Positions 1 to 10,110 of a DNA stretch of 60,160 nt are shown here, one piece after another. The DNA is from Mesaphorura yosii. Lineage: Eukaryota; Arthropoda; Collembola; Poduromorpha; Tullbergiidae. Location: assembly GCA_009869945.1 (NCBI GenBank), contig WIXG01000418.1, positions 1-60,160 of the forward strand, read 5' to 3'. Each line of letters opens with the position of its first letter. Within the stretch, counting starts at the first letter, position 1. The position numbers and the translations under genes are program-made. Below the pieces are notes generated by a model that saw only the letters and a program-made list of their open reading frames with translations, was not told the DNA's origin and did no database searches.

Positions 1-175
1 AGCTCCTTGACTTTTATGCTTAAATTAATATTCCGTTTGATTTGAATGAATAAAAATGGTCTGCTCAGAGAGAATTATTTTGGTCTGCTAAAAGACATAA
101 TCCGTCCTGTGAAATAATTAGCACCCGTTTTTTTCATGGTGACCGTCATTAATTTTTTGAGTTGTGCACTTACAG

Positions 176-495
176 GAGACAAGCTACCCTTTGGCGGGGT
201 GGGTGACAGTGGATTTGGCAATTATCACGGCAAATACACGTTCGAGACTTTCTCACACAAGAAGGCCGTGCTCTGGCGTCCGTTGTCGCGCGTGGATGAC
301 GAATACATGGCTCTGTCATTGCGCTATGCTCCAAAGCATAACGACAGAACTTTGGTCAGAGCCATAAAATTCGGCGCAAGATACTTCCACCTATTTAATT
401 GCAGGTGCACAAGCTTGTTTTACTTTGTGCTATTCGCGGGCCTTGGAGCCCTGTTGATGTATTTACTGTTTTATTTCGGTGTGATAACAGCCTGA
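176..495 (+). CDS. ALDH3: Fatty aldehyde dehydrogenase, ALDH3 family (3' terminal exon only)
   Basis: ALDH3 enzymes oxidise long-chain fatty aldehydes to acids with NAD(P)+ on ER or peroxisomal membranes. Seen here: the exon opens after an acceptor ending at 175 and encodes [17 protein letters not shown], the conserved C-terminal block of ALDH3A2-type enzymes, then a [12 protein letters not shown] segment. A basic linker follows and then a hydrophobic tail of about 25 residues ([20 protein letters not shown]) ending at TGA 493-495. That tail is the C-terminal membrane anchor typical of the fatty-aldehyde isoform. The exon begins in phase 1, so the catalytic Cys/Glu half lies upstream, outside the window. 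It is convergent with WSD 1, whose stop lies only 29 nt beyond. The family call is firm; orthology to a particular paralogue is not. Confidence 0.93.
470..475 (-). terminator. Probable poly(A) signal of WSD gene 1
   Basis: TTTATT on the + strand reads AATAAA on the - strand, 49-54 nt after the WSD 1 stop. It lies inside the ALDH3 coding exon, so the two 3' ends would overlap. Confidence 0.5.
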
Positions 496-500
496 AGTAC

Positions 501-506
501 AATAAA
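501..506 (+). terminator. Poly(A) signal of the ALDH3 gene
   Basis: AATAAA five nt after the ALDH3 stop codon. Cleavage 10-30 nt downstream would fall at or inside the last exon of the convergent WSD gene. Confidence 0.6.
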
Positions 507-523
507 TACACGCATTATGAGCT

Positions 524-2222
524 TTAAACTTCAATTGTCATCAAACTCTCCAACATTTCAATTTCCTTCGTGATCAGACTCACAAGCACCGATTGGCTCT
601 CAGGATTTGGACAGATTGCCCTGTCCAGTCCGATGAGGAAGCTAATCATGCCGTTGTAGCTTATGGACGACATTCCAACACCTGCGGACATCACACGCAA
701 ACATAATTTCAAATAATGCCCTTACATCGGAAAAAACTTACTCAGCGTTCCACGAAACATGCCACCTCCAAAATTCAGTTCACTGCAAAGGATCAAACAC
801 GTTTTTGTGACGTAAATGTAATAGAAAACGAATACGCTTACTGAAGCGGTCGACTGAAGAAATTAACTCTTCGGTCTGGCCCGGGAAAATTGGTCATCAC
901 TGCCGTCCCGATCAGACTCTTCGCGGTGATATCCAGAAGAGGTGAAATCAGCCCACCGCAGAGGAGAAAGAAACCTGACGCAATCCACGGGAAGGTTGAC
1001 CGCTTCAGCCCTTTGAGGTGCTTCTCAATTTTGTACAGCCTTTCCACGGGGTCGGATGTGCCGACAGGGAGTGCTGTAAAGCAGGCGGTCCTGAAAATTC
1101 GGGCGACCACAATTCAAAATTAGTTTCAACCTGAAAAGCTGCTGCAGGACCAGAAGCATCAGGGGAGCAAACTTACATAAAATTTCGCAGTTTCTCCGAG
1201 TGCCCCGGCAATGGAAGCGGCGTCAGACAATGAATCTTCTCCGGAACTTTCACCTTGCTCATCAACATGAAATTTCTCAGCGTTCCACAAAACACGGCAA
1301 GAATGACGCTGGTAAGCGACACTCCATAGTGCGTCTTGATTTGTTTGAACCTCGACAGTGGAATTAATGGATGGTAGGCGCCCGTCCACGTCCGTTCTAA
1401 TTTATCTTCAGGCAACTTCCAGTCATTCATATCGTAGGATTCGAACCCAACTTTGACGGTCTCGTAGGGAACGCGAAATGGGAACGTGAGCCTTTCAAGA
1501 AATACTTTCCAAGCTGGTCTTGCCACTCGCACTGGCTTCGCAACGTCGTACTTGTCATCGCTCGAGCACGTCATTAAATTCAGGACGGAGTATCCATCGG
1601 CGAGTGAATGATGACATCGAAATATGATGCCAGTCAGGCCGAAATCTTCTTTGAAACCAAAAGGTTTGTAGTTGCGTACTAAATGAAACTCCCACGGACT
1701 ACGTTTCTTCAGGTACGGTGTCTCAATCAACTTGTTGTTGTACGCAAACATTGTTTTCTCGTCGAACGACGGGTGTGGCGGTGGTACGAAGAAGTGGTCG
1801 TTCAAGCTAAAGTTTGGTTCTGGCTTCCAAAAGTGGAATCCCATCCATTTCTTGATGTACTGCCTCAGTTCCGGGTGCAGGAGCTCATCGCTGTTGTCCA
1901 GCTTCTTGTTGAGGAGTCTTCTCACGAGAATGTCCTTGAATTCTGCTTCTGTTAAGTCACCTTCGACGACAAGCAGCACGAGAAGAGTGGCAGACTGCTT
2001 ATCGTACAGTTCGTCCACAGCAAAGACGGAGGACCGAACCGTCAGGATCTTCCCAAGTCCAGGTTTGAAGTGACGGGCGTAAGTGGCGACGATCCATCGA
2101 AGCACATAAATCGGTGCAAGTGACAGGAATAACAGTGGAAAGAGCACGGAGACGATCACTGATAAGACTATGTACAAAATTTCAAGCAGGACGGTTTTCA
2201 GGACTTGGGTCAATTTCTGCAT
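524..2222 (-). CDS. WSD-type O-acyltransferase 1 (wax ester synthase / DGAT-like)
   Basis: WSD acyltransferases join an acyl-CoA to a fatty alcohol or diacylglycerol, giving wax esters or triacylglycerol. Exons on the - strand: 2222-1177, 1090-842, 782-742 and 681-524, with GT-AG junctions and a continuous frame of 497 aa. The start ATG at 2222 opens a hydrophobic N-terminus (residues about 10-42), placing the enzyme on a membrane. The catalytic HHxxxDG motif is intact as HHSLADG (residues 204-210). The C-terminal half has LPVGTSDPVERL, TNFPGP and VGMSSISYNG, all normal for WSD_C domains. Length matches arthropod family members. It is convergent with ALDH3 and divergent from the zinc-finger gene. 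The substrate cannot be read from sequence, and wax ester, DGAT and other acyl acceptors remain open. Confidence 0.92.
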
Positions 2223-3181
2223 GGCGAAGAAATGGCGATGGCGATGGTAACTTGGGTGAGATCAGACAAGAAATGATTTTTACCAAGAATCCTGGAATCG
2301 TGTGTCGTTATTGCCAATTTTGATAGCATGCTGAGAACTTTTTGTCCATTTGCGACGTGGTATTTTTTACTTCCCATACCCAATTAACGCGTCTACGCTT
2401 TGTCCAGGGTAGCCATTGGTCATTACCTTTAAGATGATGTGGATGTGGCTAAATGGACGGAGTTTTTGTAAGTAAACATCCATTTCGTGGGAAATGTGAG
2501 GGCCAGCACGAAAATCGTAATGATTAAACATTACCATCATCTTCGGCCACATTCCCATCGAGGTTTTTACACCACAGAGGCGCGGAACTGGAAATTCCCA
2601 AGCATTTTTACGACTGATCTACTGATCTTTAAAATTGTGTCATATAACAGTTAAATTATAAGACGCATGCTTAGCGCTTTTAATTAATTCATCATAATTA
2701 AGGTGAATTAATTAATAAATTCAGCGTATAGCTTGTGACTGTGGCTTTAGCTTCTTTCGCATTAACGGCAATAACTTGTACAAGATGCAAAATAGCACAT
2801 CGAATTTTTTTCTGCTATGCTGTTCACAGATCTCTTCGTGTCCTTGTTCATTTCCCGAAGCAGTTCGGGCTAAAGCGACCATAAAACCCGACTTGAACTT
2901 GAGTTCCTCATTATCCCTTGGCTTGGCACTGCTTGGTGTTGGTGCGTTTGTAATCGAGTTGTTTACAATCGCAAAGTGTTGAAAGTCATGTGTTGTACGT
3001 ATACTGAGAACTCAAACAGTGCGTCGGAGTCAGAATCACAGCTAAGAGCCAAGCGAAGAACTGGAACTGGCTGCACGAAGCAAATTCTCCCTGCGTTGCA
3101 AATTAAAATTAAGCTCGCGTAGTTATTCAGTTCCTACCAGACAATTTTAGGCTGGTGTCATAGTGTCCCAATCTCGGTTTC
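2223..3181. other. Intergenic interval between WSD 1 and the zinc-finger gene
   Basis: Shared upstream region of two divergent genes, AT-rich around 2630-2740. No coding exon could be supported. It holds one exact kB-type decamer (2590-2599). A possible noncoding first exon of the zinc-finger gene may lie between 2990 and 3180, but no donor was convincing. Confidence 0.5.
2590..2599. promoter_or_regulatory. kB-like decamer
   Basis: GGAAATTCCC is the reverse complement of the Rel/NF-kB consensus GGGAATTTCC. The same decamer recurs exactly at 49515-49524. Function is unproven. Confidence 0.3.
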
Positions 3182-4466
3182 ATGTTTTGCTTTCCATTTA
3201 TCAGAAATAACGAATACTACTTCACCGTCGGTGGTAGCCCGACTACTGGCTCTCCATCCATCAGTACCGTCCCAACCACTGCCGCCACGACCATTAAATT
3301 GGTTGCTGCTCCTGCCGCAGCTGCCAGCCAATATCAAAATCATAATCTGGTCGCAGTCACACCAGGAGGCACTGTACATATCAACAATATCAATATCAAT
3401 GGGTTCAATGGGAACGTCAGTACAACAATTTCGCCGGCACAGGCACACTCGCAGGGCAGTCAAGAATCAAGCCAGTTGGCGTACAGTTTAAGCGTTCAGA
3501 ACAACTACGTCGGAGCCAACGTTAAAGGTAAGTTCATTCGTGCTTTGTATTGCCTTGGAATTAGTCCTGCCTAACTGTCAAATTGTTACAGAAGAACCAC
3601 ATGATGGCACGGCGCCTTCCTCAATCTCTTCGCACCAACCAGCGGGAACAGTGCTTAATTTTGATCAATTCTACACAGTAAATCAGCTCCACAACAATGC
3701 TGCGATCACATCTGCTCATCTACTAAACGCTCCGACAATAATTCTGCCCACTGGAAGTGGCAACACGCACTTTGTAATTGCCCATTCAAATAGTATTATC
3801 ACAAAACCGCCTGAACAACAACCGACTTCGACTTCACAGCGGACAGATCTGAATCAGGGCTTGGACAAGAGCAGCAATGTCAACGCCAGTCCACCATCGG
3901 TTCCAGTTCCAGCTGGCTCAGCCCCCAACAGCATAGTGGTCACCAACAACGGAAATAGTGTTCCAGTCTCCATCCCTGCTCAGCTGCTCACGACCAAGGG
4001 TGATCAAGTCGTTTGCTTGAAATGCAGTAAAGTATTTGCCAACAAGTACACGCTGAAGACGCACCAGCGGACGCATTTAGGCATCAAAGACTACAAATGC
4101 GAGCTATGCGACAAATGTTTCTCGCAGAAAATCAATCTCACGTATCACATGAAGACGCACTCTGGGGAGAAGGGGTTCCTTTGCCCAATCTGTTCCAAGT
4201 CATTTACGCAGCTGGGTAATTGTCGAGCGCATTGTTCCAAGAAGCATGGAGTGGAGATTGTGAAGAAGCGCCGGGGAAAGACGAAAGAGGAGGTCGCGGC
4301 TGAGACTGTCCGGAACGCAGCCGAGGCTGCTGCGCCCATGAAAGCAGACCAACTCAACGCAGGAAATGCAAATGCCAACATCAATGTGCCACAAACGCAA
4401 TCGCAGTATTCAACTGTGAACCTTGCAAGTCTCATGGACATGAACATAAAGTATGAAACATTTTAA
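3182..4466 (+). CDS. C2H2 zinc-finger protein with three fingers
   Basis: Probable nuclear DNA-binding regulator. Two exons, 3182-3527 and 3592-4466, are joined across a 64-nt intron (406 aa). Residues 1-250 are low in complexity, rich in Ser, Thr, Ala, Asn and Gln, with no recognised domain. Three C2H2 fingers follow at about residues 257-334, with linkers THLGIKD and THSGEKG; the last has a KKH ending. A basic KKRRGKTK stretch at about 340 could be a nuclear signal. The C-terminus is Ala/Asn-rich. The start is uncertain: an acceptor-like tract with AG at 3203-3204 means the first exon shown could be internal, with the true ATG upstream. I recognise no named orthologue. Its position among lipid genes makes a regulatory role conceivable, but that is speculation. 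Confidence 0.85.
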
Positions 4467-4779
4467 ACTAAATGAGCCTACTCTGTTCGGAATAAGGACT
4501 ACAATTGTAACTACCAATCTATAAGTTTTACAACGTTCGACTGAAAATAACTTTTATCTCAAGACTGCATGCTTGAAATTATTGTGTGGCTTTTTAAGCC
4601 CGATGATGTCCTTTTCGTTAAGAGTAAGATCTCAAACATTCAGACAAGCATTGTTTTTATACATCTGAAACTGTCCTAAAAGCTGTAGAAGTTGGAAGAA
4701 GTACTTATTGTCATTGCTAAAACAAAGCAGCAACGAACAAAAAAGTCCTTGGAATTCATTGTTCTCATTTTTCACGACA

Positions 4780-4785
4780 AATAAA
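4780..4785 (+). terminator. Poly(A) signal of the zinc-finger gene
   Basis: AATAAA 314 nt after the stop codon, within an AT-rich 3' UTR (4467 to about 4800). Confidence 0.5.
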
Positions 4786-5390
4786 TATTTTTATTGCAAC
4801 TCTAATAATGCAACGTGCTGCACACAGCATATTTATCTTAGGCCCAGCTCGGCAATGCAATGGCAATACTGAGTCGTAACTTTTTACTCCACCACACCGC
4901 AATACCAACTCATAAACGCTCAGCGCAGTGAGTGCATGTTTACAAGCAGTGCAGATCTTGTGCATCCGCATCCCAATAAATCATGGCAATGTTATGCTTT
5001 TATGCAACTGGAATGCATTTCATGCTCTGTGCGTGCTATTTTTGTTGTGTACTGACGTATGCGGCTTAGACAAAAGACAAGACATGCGTGTTCGGATTCG
5101 AATGAAAAACATTTCAGTTCCAGCTTGGCTTCCAGCTGACGAGCTGACTCGACAATTTCTTCGAGGCGAAAGCCTTTTAATAACCTTTGACAACTTACTA
5201 GGGCATTTTATGATAAAGTGTCACCGCACATGAAGCTTTGATCACTAACGTTTTTTTAAAATCAAATTATCATTATTTTCAACGGTGCTCAAGTGAAAAG
5301 TAGGACTTTTGTTAATTTAACTGTAACAAGCCCGTCGGCGTCTCCAGCTGGGAACTTTCTTAGCAAACCACATAGACAACCAAATCAAAG
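4786..5390. other. Intergenic interval upstream of the dUTPase-like gene
   Basis: No supported gene. Open stretches exist on the + strand (for example from 4928) but show no family resemblance and no convincing splice partner. The 5' UTR of the dUTPase-like gene probably begins here. Confidence 0.4.
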
Positions 5391-6465
5391 ATGGTTCAGC
5401 CGATCTGGAGTGTACATTCCCCAACAGCACGGGTTCCAGTTCGCCTGGACGAGGTTCGCTTCCTGTTCAGAAGGTATGGTTCATTTTTGTGTATCAGTGC
5501 CATTTTAGTGTGCCGTAAATGACGAGACCTGTTGCATGCAGCGACCAAGAAGTGACCATTCCACCGAACGGAATTAGGACCGTGTCCACCGGAATTGGAT
5601 TCACAATTCCCAACGATGTCGGTGGAATCGTCTACCCGGTCTCACAGTTGTATTCGCTGCATTTTCGTGAGTGCTAATCCAACCGAGCTTCCTAACGGGA
5701 GAAAAAAGTAGAGAAACTAAGTTTAACAAAATGTTTTAGCTCGATTTCTGAAGACAACCAACGGCACTCCGTTGGACATTAAAATTATCAACTTGAGCAA
5801 TGATCGCCCGTTGATAATTGAAGTGGGCCAAGATCTGATCAGAATGCTCTGTCAGCATCCGGTGAATCACGAAAATTTCCCATTCATGCGATTAAGTTTG
5901 AATGCGATTTTGCCGACAAGGCATACCGATTCCACGGGATGGATTCTGAAGAGGTGAGGATATTGCATTTAGCATTTACTACAATAAAGAGTCGTTTCTA
6001 CGTGCTTGTTTCTTGTAGTCCAATTGCTACCACAATTCCGCCCAACTCGTCGGAAATTATTGACACTGGAATTTCGACACCAGGAGTTGCAGGGTACAAT
6101 GCTTACGTGTATCCACTCCACGAATTCTGCACAAGCAGTAAGTTCCGCATTGAGAAGAAATTTCTCTATTGCCTTTCTATTTCTGTGAATCATTTGCTCT
6201 TGGTTCCACAGATTACATGGTTGACAATGCAGACAGCTTACATGTTCGCATAATGAACTGCTCTGGAGATCCAGTAAATGTTGAGATCGGTGACAATCTT
6301 GGATTGGTCACCTTGAACGAAGCAGTTCCATTTCAAGTCGCTGAAGTCCAGGAATTCGTGGCTCGCATGCCATTGGTGAGTACAGTGCACTCGTAATACT
6401 TTCTGAGCGGATTCAATGGACATATATTTCATACATTTCAGAGCCCAATTAATCGCCGTGGTTGA
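5391..6465 (+). CDS. Tandem dUTPase-like fold protein, probably non-catalytic
   Basis: Six exons (5391-5473, 5542-5666, 5740-5953, 6019-6137, 6212-6375, 6442-6465) give one 242-aa frame. The protein reads as two consecutive dUTPase-like units. Unit 1 has VTIPPNGIRTVSTGIGFTIP, then IKIINLSNDRPLIIEVGQDL. Unit 2 begins LPTRHTDSTGW, repeats TTIPPNSSEIIDTGI, then VRIMNCSGDPVNVEIGDNL. These match the strand pattern of dUTPases up to motif IV (GDxxAQ). In neither unit are the key catalytic features visible: no AGYDL Asp, no PRSG loop, no DxDYRG-like motif III, and no glycine-rich C-terminal motif V. Known dUTPases hydrolyse dUTP; this one is inferred to have lost that activity and may bind nucleotides or proteins. 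An origin from a viral or retroelement dUTPase is possible but cannot be shown here. Confidence 0.72.
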
Positions 6466-6779
6466 GGGAAGCAAGATTTACGATATAGAAGCTATTTTTA
6501 ACTTCGGTCACAATTTAAATTCTACTACTACTAAACAAAAATCATTGTTGTAACTAGTTTCTAGTCATATCCAAAGCGTTTTTAGGTGTAAGATATTGAA
6601 CACAAATAGAGGAGTGAAGGCTTCAAGTACCTTTAGACGTGTTTCTCCAATAGGCTTTGAAAAAGATATTTTGAATGGTGTGAGTGCGAAGATTTCGCCC
6701 AATCTCAAAATTCTTGCATGCATATGCGTATTTAATTTAATTGTGCTCTGGAATGTTGTTTTAATTCAATGTGTCGTGC

Positions 6780-6785
6780 AATAAA
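6780..6785 (+). terminator. Poly(A) signal of the dUTPase-like gene
   Basis: AATAAA 315 nt past the stop at 6463-6465, followed by T-rich sequence. Confidence 0.45.
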
Positions 6786-8229
6786 AATCGACTCAGTATT
6801 TTCATGACTTATTGACCACCTAAGGTGCATTGCCATGAATATCGTGCGCCTGGGATGAATTCGATTTCCTGTTCTTTGCCTTTATGAAGTTCGCAATTGT
6901 CATTTGCCACTTATCCGTCATAATTGGAAGAAGTTCGTAGTTCAGTATTCCATTCATGGTACTGCTTGTTAGAAATAAGTGACTCAAATAGCAACTGGCA
7001 AATGTATAATCTTCCTCGATCATTAGAATTAGAAAGCCGCACTAATAAGAGAGCATCGAATCATGCTCCCGTTTCGTGCAACACGTTTTCTTTTTAGTTG
7101 TCATCCATTGCCCATAAAGACATGAGTTTCAATGCAGAGCATGTCTCCGGATTGCAAATTAGCTATTATCTATCAGGCCCCATTACATTACTTAGAATAA
7201 TCATTAGCATTCATAATCTGCAAATAGAGACACAGAGCACGGCTTGGGTAATGAGGGAAATGTTAACACTCAACACTGGTAGCCACTGGCGATTCCAATT
7301 TGCTAATGAGCGAAGCGGTACGACACATGCATACATGGGGACTGTATGTCGTATGCAAAGATTTCTTCTGGGTTCTTGGCCGGAAGGGCAACAAGTCAAT
7401 TTTCGCATGTTCTCAGGAAATGCAGTCGGTGAGAAAATGCCCTAGAAATTGCAATTTATTTGTTATTATCGGCGAGGAGGCGAGAATTCATATAGTAAAG
7501 GGACTTCCTTTTATTCCAATTCACAGTAATAAAAATAGAAACTATTCCTTACGTACACTAAATCACAGAGAATTCTACATGAAGAGATTAATTAGTCCCT
7601 ATTTTACTTCACATATTGCCTACAGGCTGCGCATTGCACATTACGTATTACGATCTTGAATTTGTGCGTGTGCTGCTATCATTTAATTACGACACGACAT
7701 ATGGGTTACAAAATTAGCGATTAGCCTTTACCTTTTGTTTATGGACGTGGACGCTACGTGCCATTGCCAAAAATGTAAAGAGAGAAAGGTTAATGTTAAT
7801 GTCAATGCATGCACGGTTGCGACATGCGTCAGCATAGCAGAAGTCTGAAATCGCGTACTGCAATGCAATGCACATGAAATTGTAATCAACCCTCAAGACA
7901 ATATCACGATCCGCCAAACTGACTGACAAGGTCTTGGTCTAGTACGCAATGACCATAAATAACAAGCGACAGCATTCTTTATCACAACATCGCAAAAAAT
8001 TAAGTAACGTTATCTTGCGTAGTGCCATCGCGTTGCATAATGCACGGCACAAAGCGAGATTAAAGCCATTCATTCAAATGCTTTTGCCTTTCACGTTGAA
8101 CAGAACAGGTACAGCAGAAGAAAAAAATAAGGTTGCCAAATTCAAGAATGCGAGACGCAAGACTTACGAATTTACAATTTGCGATGCGCGTTTTTCTATA
8201 CAAGGAACTGTTGCCAATTCGGCCAGCCG
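6786..8229. other. Intergenic interval before WSD gene 2
   Basis: About 1.4 kb without a supportable exon. Open frames on both strands have no recognisable domains. The interval contains the 3' UTR side of WSD 2 on the - strand. Confidence 0.4.
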
Positions 8230-10110
8230 TCAACTGGTCTCGGTTGTCTCCTTCTGTGCCGCTGCTTTTACTAACCTACCATTCCCAGTTCCAGTACCAT
8301 TACCAGAACTGAAATTATTGTTTTCGTTGCTAAAATTATTGAAGCAGCTCGACGGTGGCACGCCCGTCAGCTTAGCGGTGACCAGAATCTCCTTCTCAAA
8401 CTCGCTGATTAGCGTCGGCACGTCGCTGGAGTCTGGAAACACACAGCCATCACAGACCATTCCCACACGCACTTGCCCGGCGTAGCTGAATAGACTCGTC
8501 GAAATTGCTACAAATAAACCTCACATGATCATGCTAAATTGATACACATTTTCTTTTTTTTTTAGCTTACCGACTGTGTTTCTCAACGGTGTCCAAAACG
8601 CGACATCAACCAGTAAATCTCCATCAAACATCCGCACTTTTTCAGCCGGTCCCGGGACATTTGACATGATCATTGTTGAATGAAGAAGCTTGGAAAACTG
8701 CTCGCAAAATATTGTAGGCGTTTGTCCGAGCAATTTGAGTAGAAAGAAGTGTGACAGTGCCTCCGAAGATCTGGCCACCTGCTGCGCTGACTTGTGAATG
8801 GATTTTATTCGCTCGATTGTGTTTTTAATTCCGATCGCCATCGGGAGCAGGACGACGGTGAACCGGTTCTGAGGTTTCATGTTCGGGTAGGGTAAGATGG
8901 CGACTGTCGGCGTGGAGTGAATGACGTCTGGCACGGGATAATTTCTCTGGACCGCTAAATTGCGAAGGGCGCCGCCCAGTGCCGACATCAGCACGGCGGT
9001 TGTCGATGTTTTCGTGTAATTCTTCATATCTTTCAGCTTGTCAAGCGACACCGGCCTCGACCAGCCGAGCGTCTTCGGTCCCGTCAACGCAGGCCCATGA
9101 AAATGGTTCTTTTCATGGAGCGACAACGATTTTACGGCTTCATGGAGTCCAAACACCACGATGGTCAAGTATCCAAGCACTTTCTCGATGTTGCTCAGCT
9201 TGAGCGGCGCGAGCGGGTTGATTGTCAATTTCGGAGGTGAATCCGCGATTGCATTCTGCAGCGTGAAACCCGCACTGACCCCATCCATGATGCTATGGTG
9301 AATTCGGAAAATGAGGGCGTAGTAACTCTTGGCAGTCTTTTGACTTCCGATCGGATCATCGTACACGTACTTCGGCACGACGAGCGTCTCCCACTGCGGC
9401 ACCTTCCTCGACAGTGGGTAATCAAACACTCTTGAGATTTCCTGGAAGACTTGAGACTCGGTGAAGGTTTCGGTGCAGTCGTCTGGCCGACCTCCAATCA
9501 TCTTGACGTGGTTCGCAATGTCGAATTCGTCGTACATTTTTTCCCAGACAGGATACAGGAGTTTGGTACCGGCTCGCCATTTCAGCTTCTGATAAATCTT
9601 TTCTCCGTTAATCACCCGTTCCACAATCCCGTAGTTGATCTTATTTCGAACGTGTTGCAAATCACACTCTCCTTCGATGACGTACAGCGAAGTGAAGTTG
9701 CATGCGTTGCAAAAGCTTTCTATACCTGGCAAGCGATAAACCAATTAACATTTATATTAAAGATAAATATCTCGCGAAGTCCTTGTCATTTGCAATTTGC
9801 CATCTGTCTTACCCCAAACAGCGTCCGCTCCATTCATGAGGCACACTTTTCCCGAGTACTTCCAGCGGAGGTACGCATTTACGACATATCGCACGAGATG
9901 AAAGAGTGCGTACAGCGGAGGCACGACGGGAAATACGACCACTGCGGTCAGATTCAGGCAGCACACACTGAGGATTGTTGACAGCGCAGGAATTCGGAGC
10001 GGTGAGTACCGGTAGAGAATCCAAATGATGAGTAACGTCCCGTACACATTGAAAACCGGCTCGTACAGCGTCACGTAACTGTTCCAGAAGTTGAGCACGG
10101 TCGCGTACAT
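8230..10110 (-). CDS. WSD-type O-acyltransferase 2 (wax ester synthase / DGAT-like)
   Basis: Second acyltransferase of the WSD family, a distant paralogue of the copy at 524-2222. Exons on the - strand: 10110-9813, 9725-8571 and 8507-8230, continuous over 576 aa. The N-terminal exon (99 codons) is unusually hydrophobic, with likely membrane spans near residues 23-37 and 44-75. The active-site motif is intact as HHSIMDG (242-248). SNVPGP and the AISTSLFSYAG block confirm a complete WSD C-terminal domain. It ends with a tail of about 40 residues rich in Asn, Ser, Gly and Thr that WSD 1 lacks. WSD 2 is divergent from the P450 gene, with 3.5 kb between them containing an HNF4-like element. The acyl acceptor cannot be deduced. 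Confidence 0.93.

Noticed and set aside
4928..5233. 101-codon open frame upstream of the dUTPase-like gene
   Set aside because: Not in a compatible frame or phase with the first supported exon and without family similarity.
7098..7445. 115-codon open frame between the dUTPase-like gene and WSD 2
   Set aside because: No domain, no splice partners, codons look random; probably chance.
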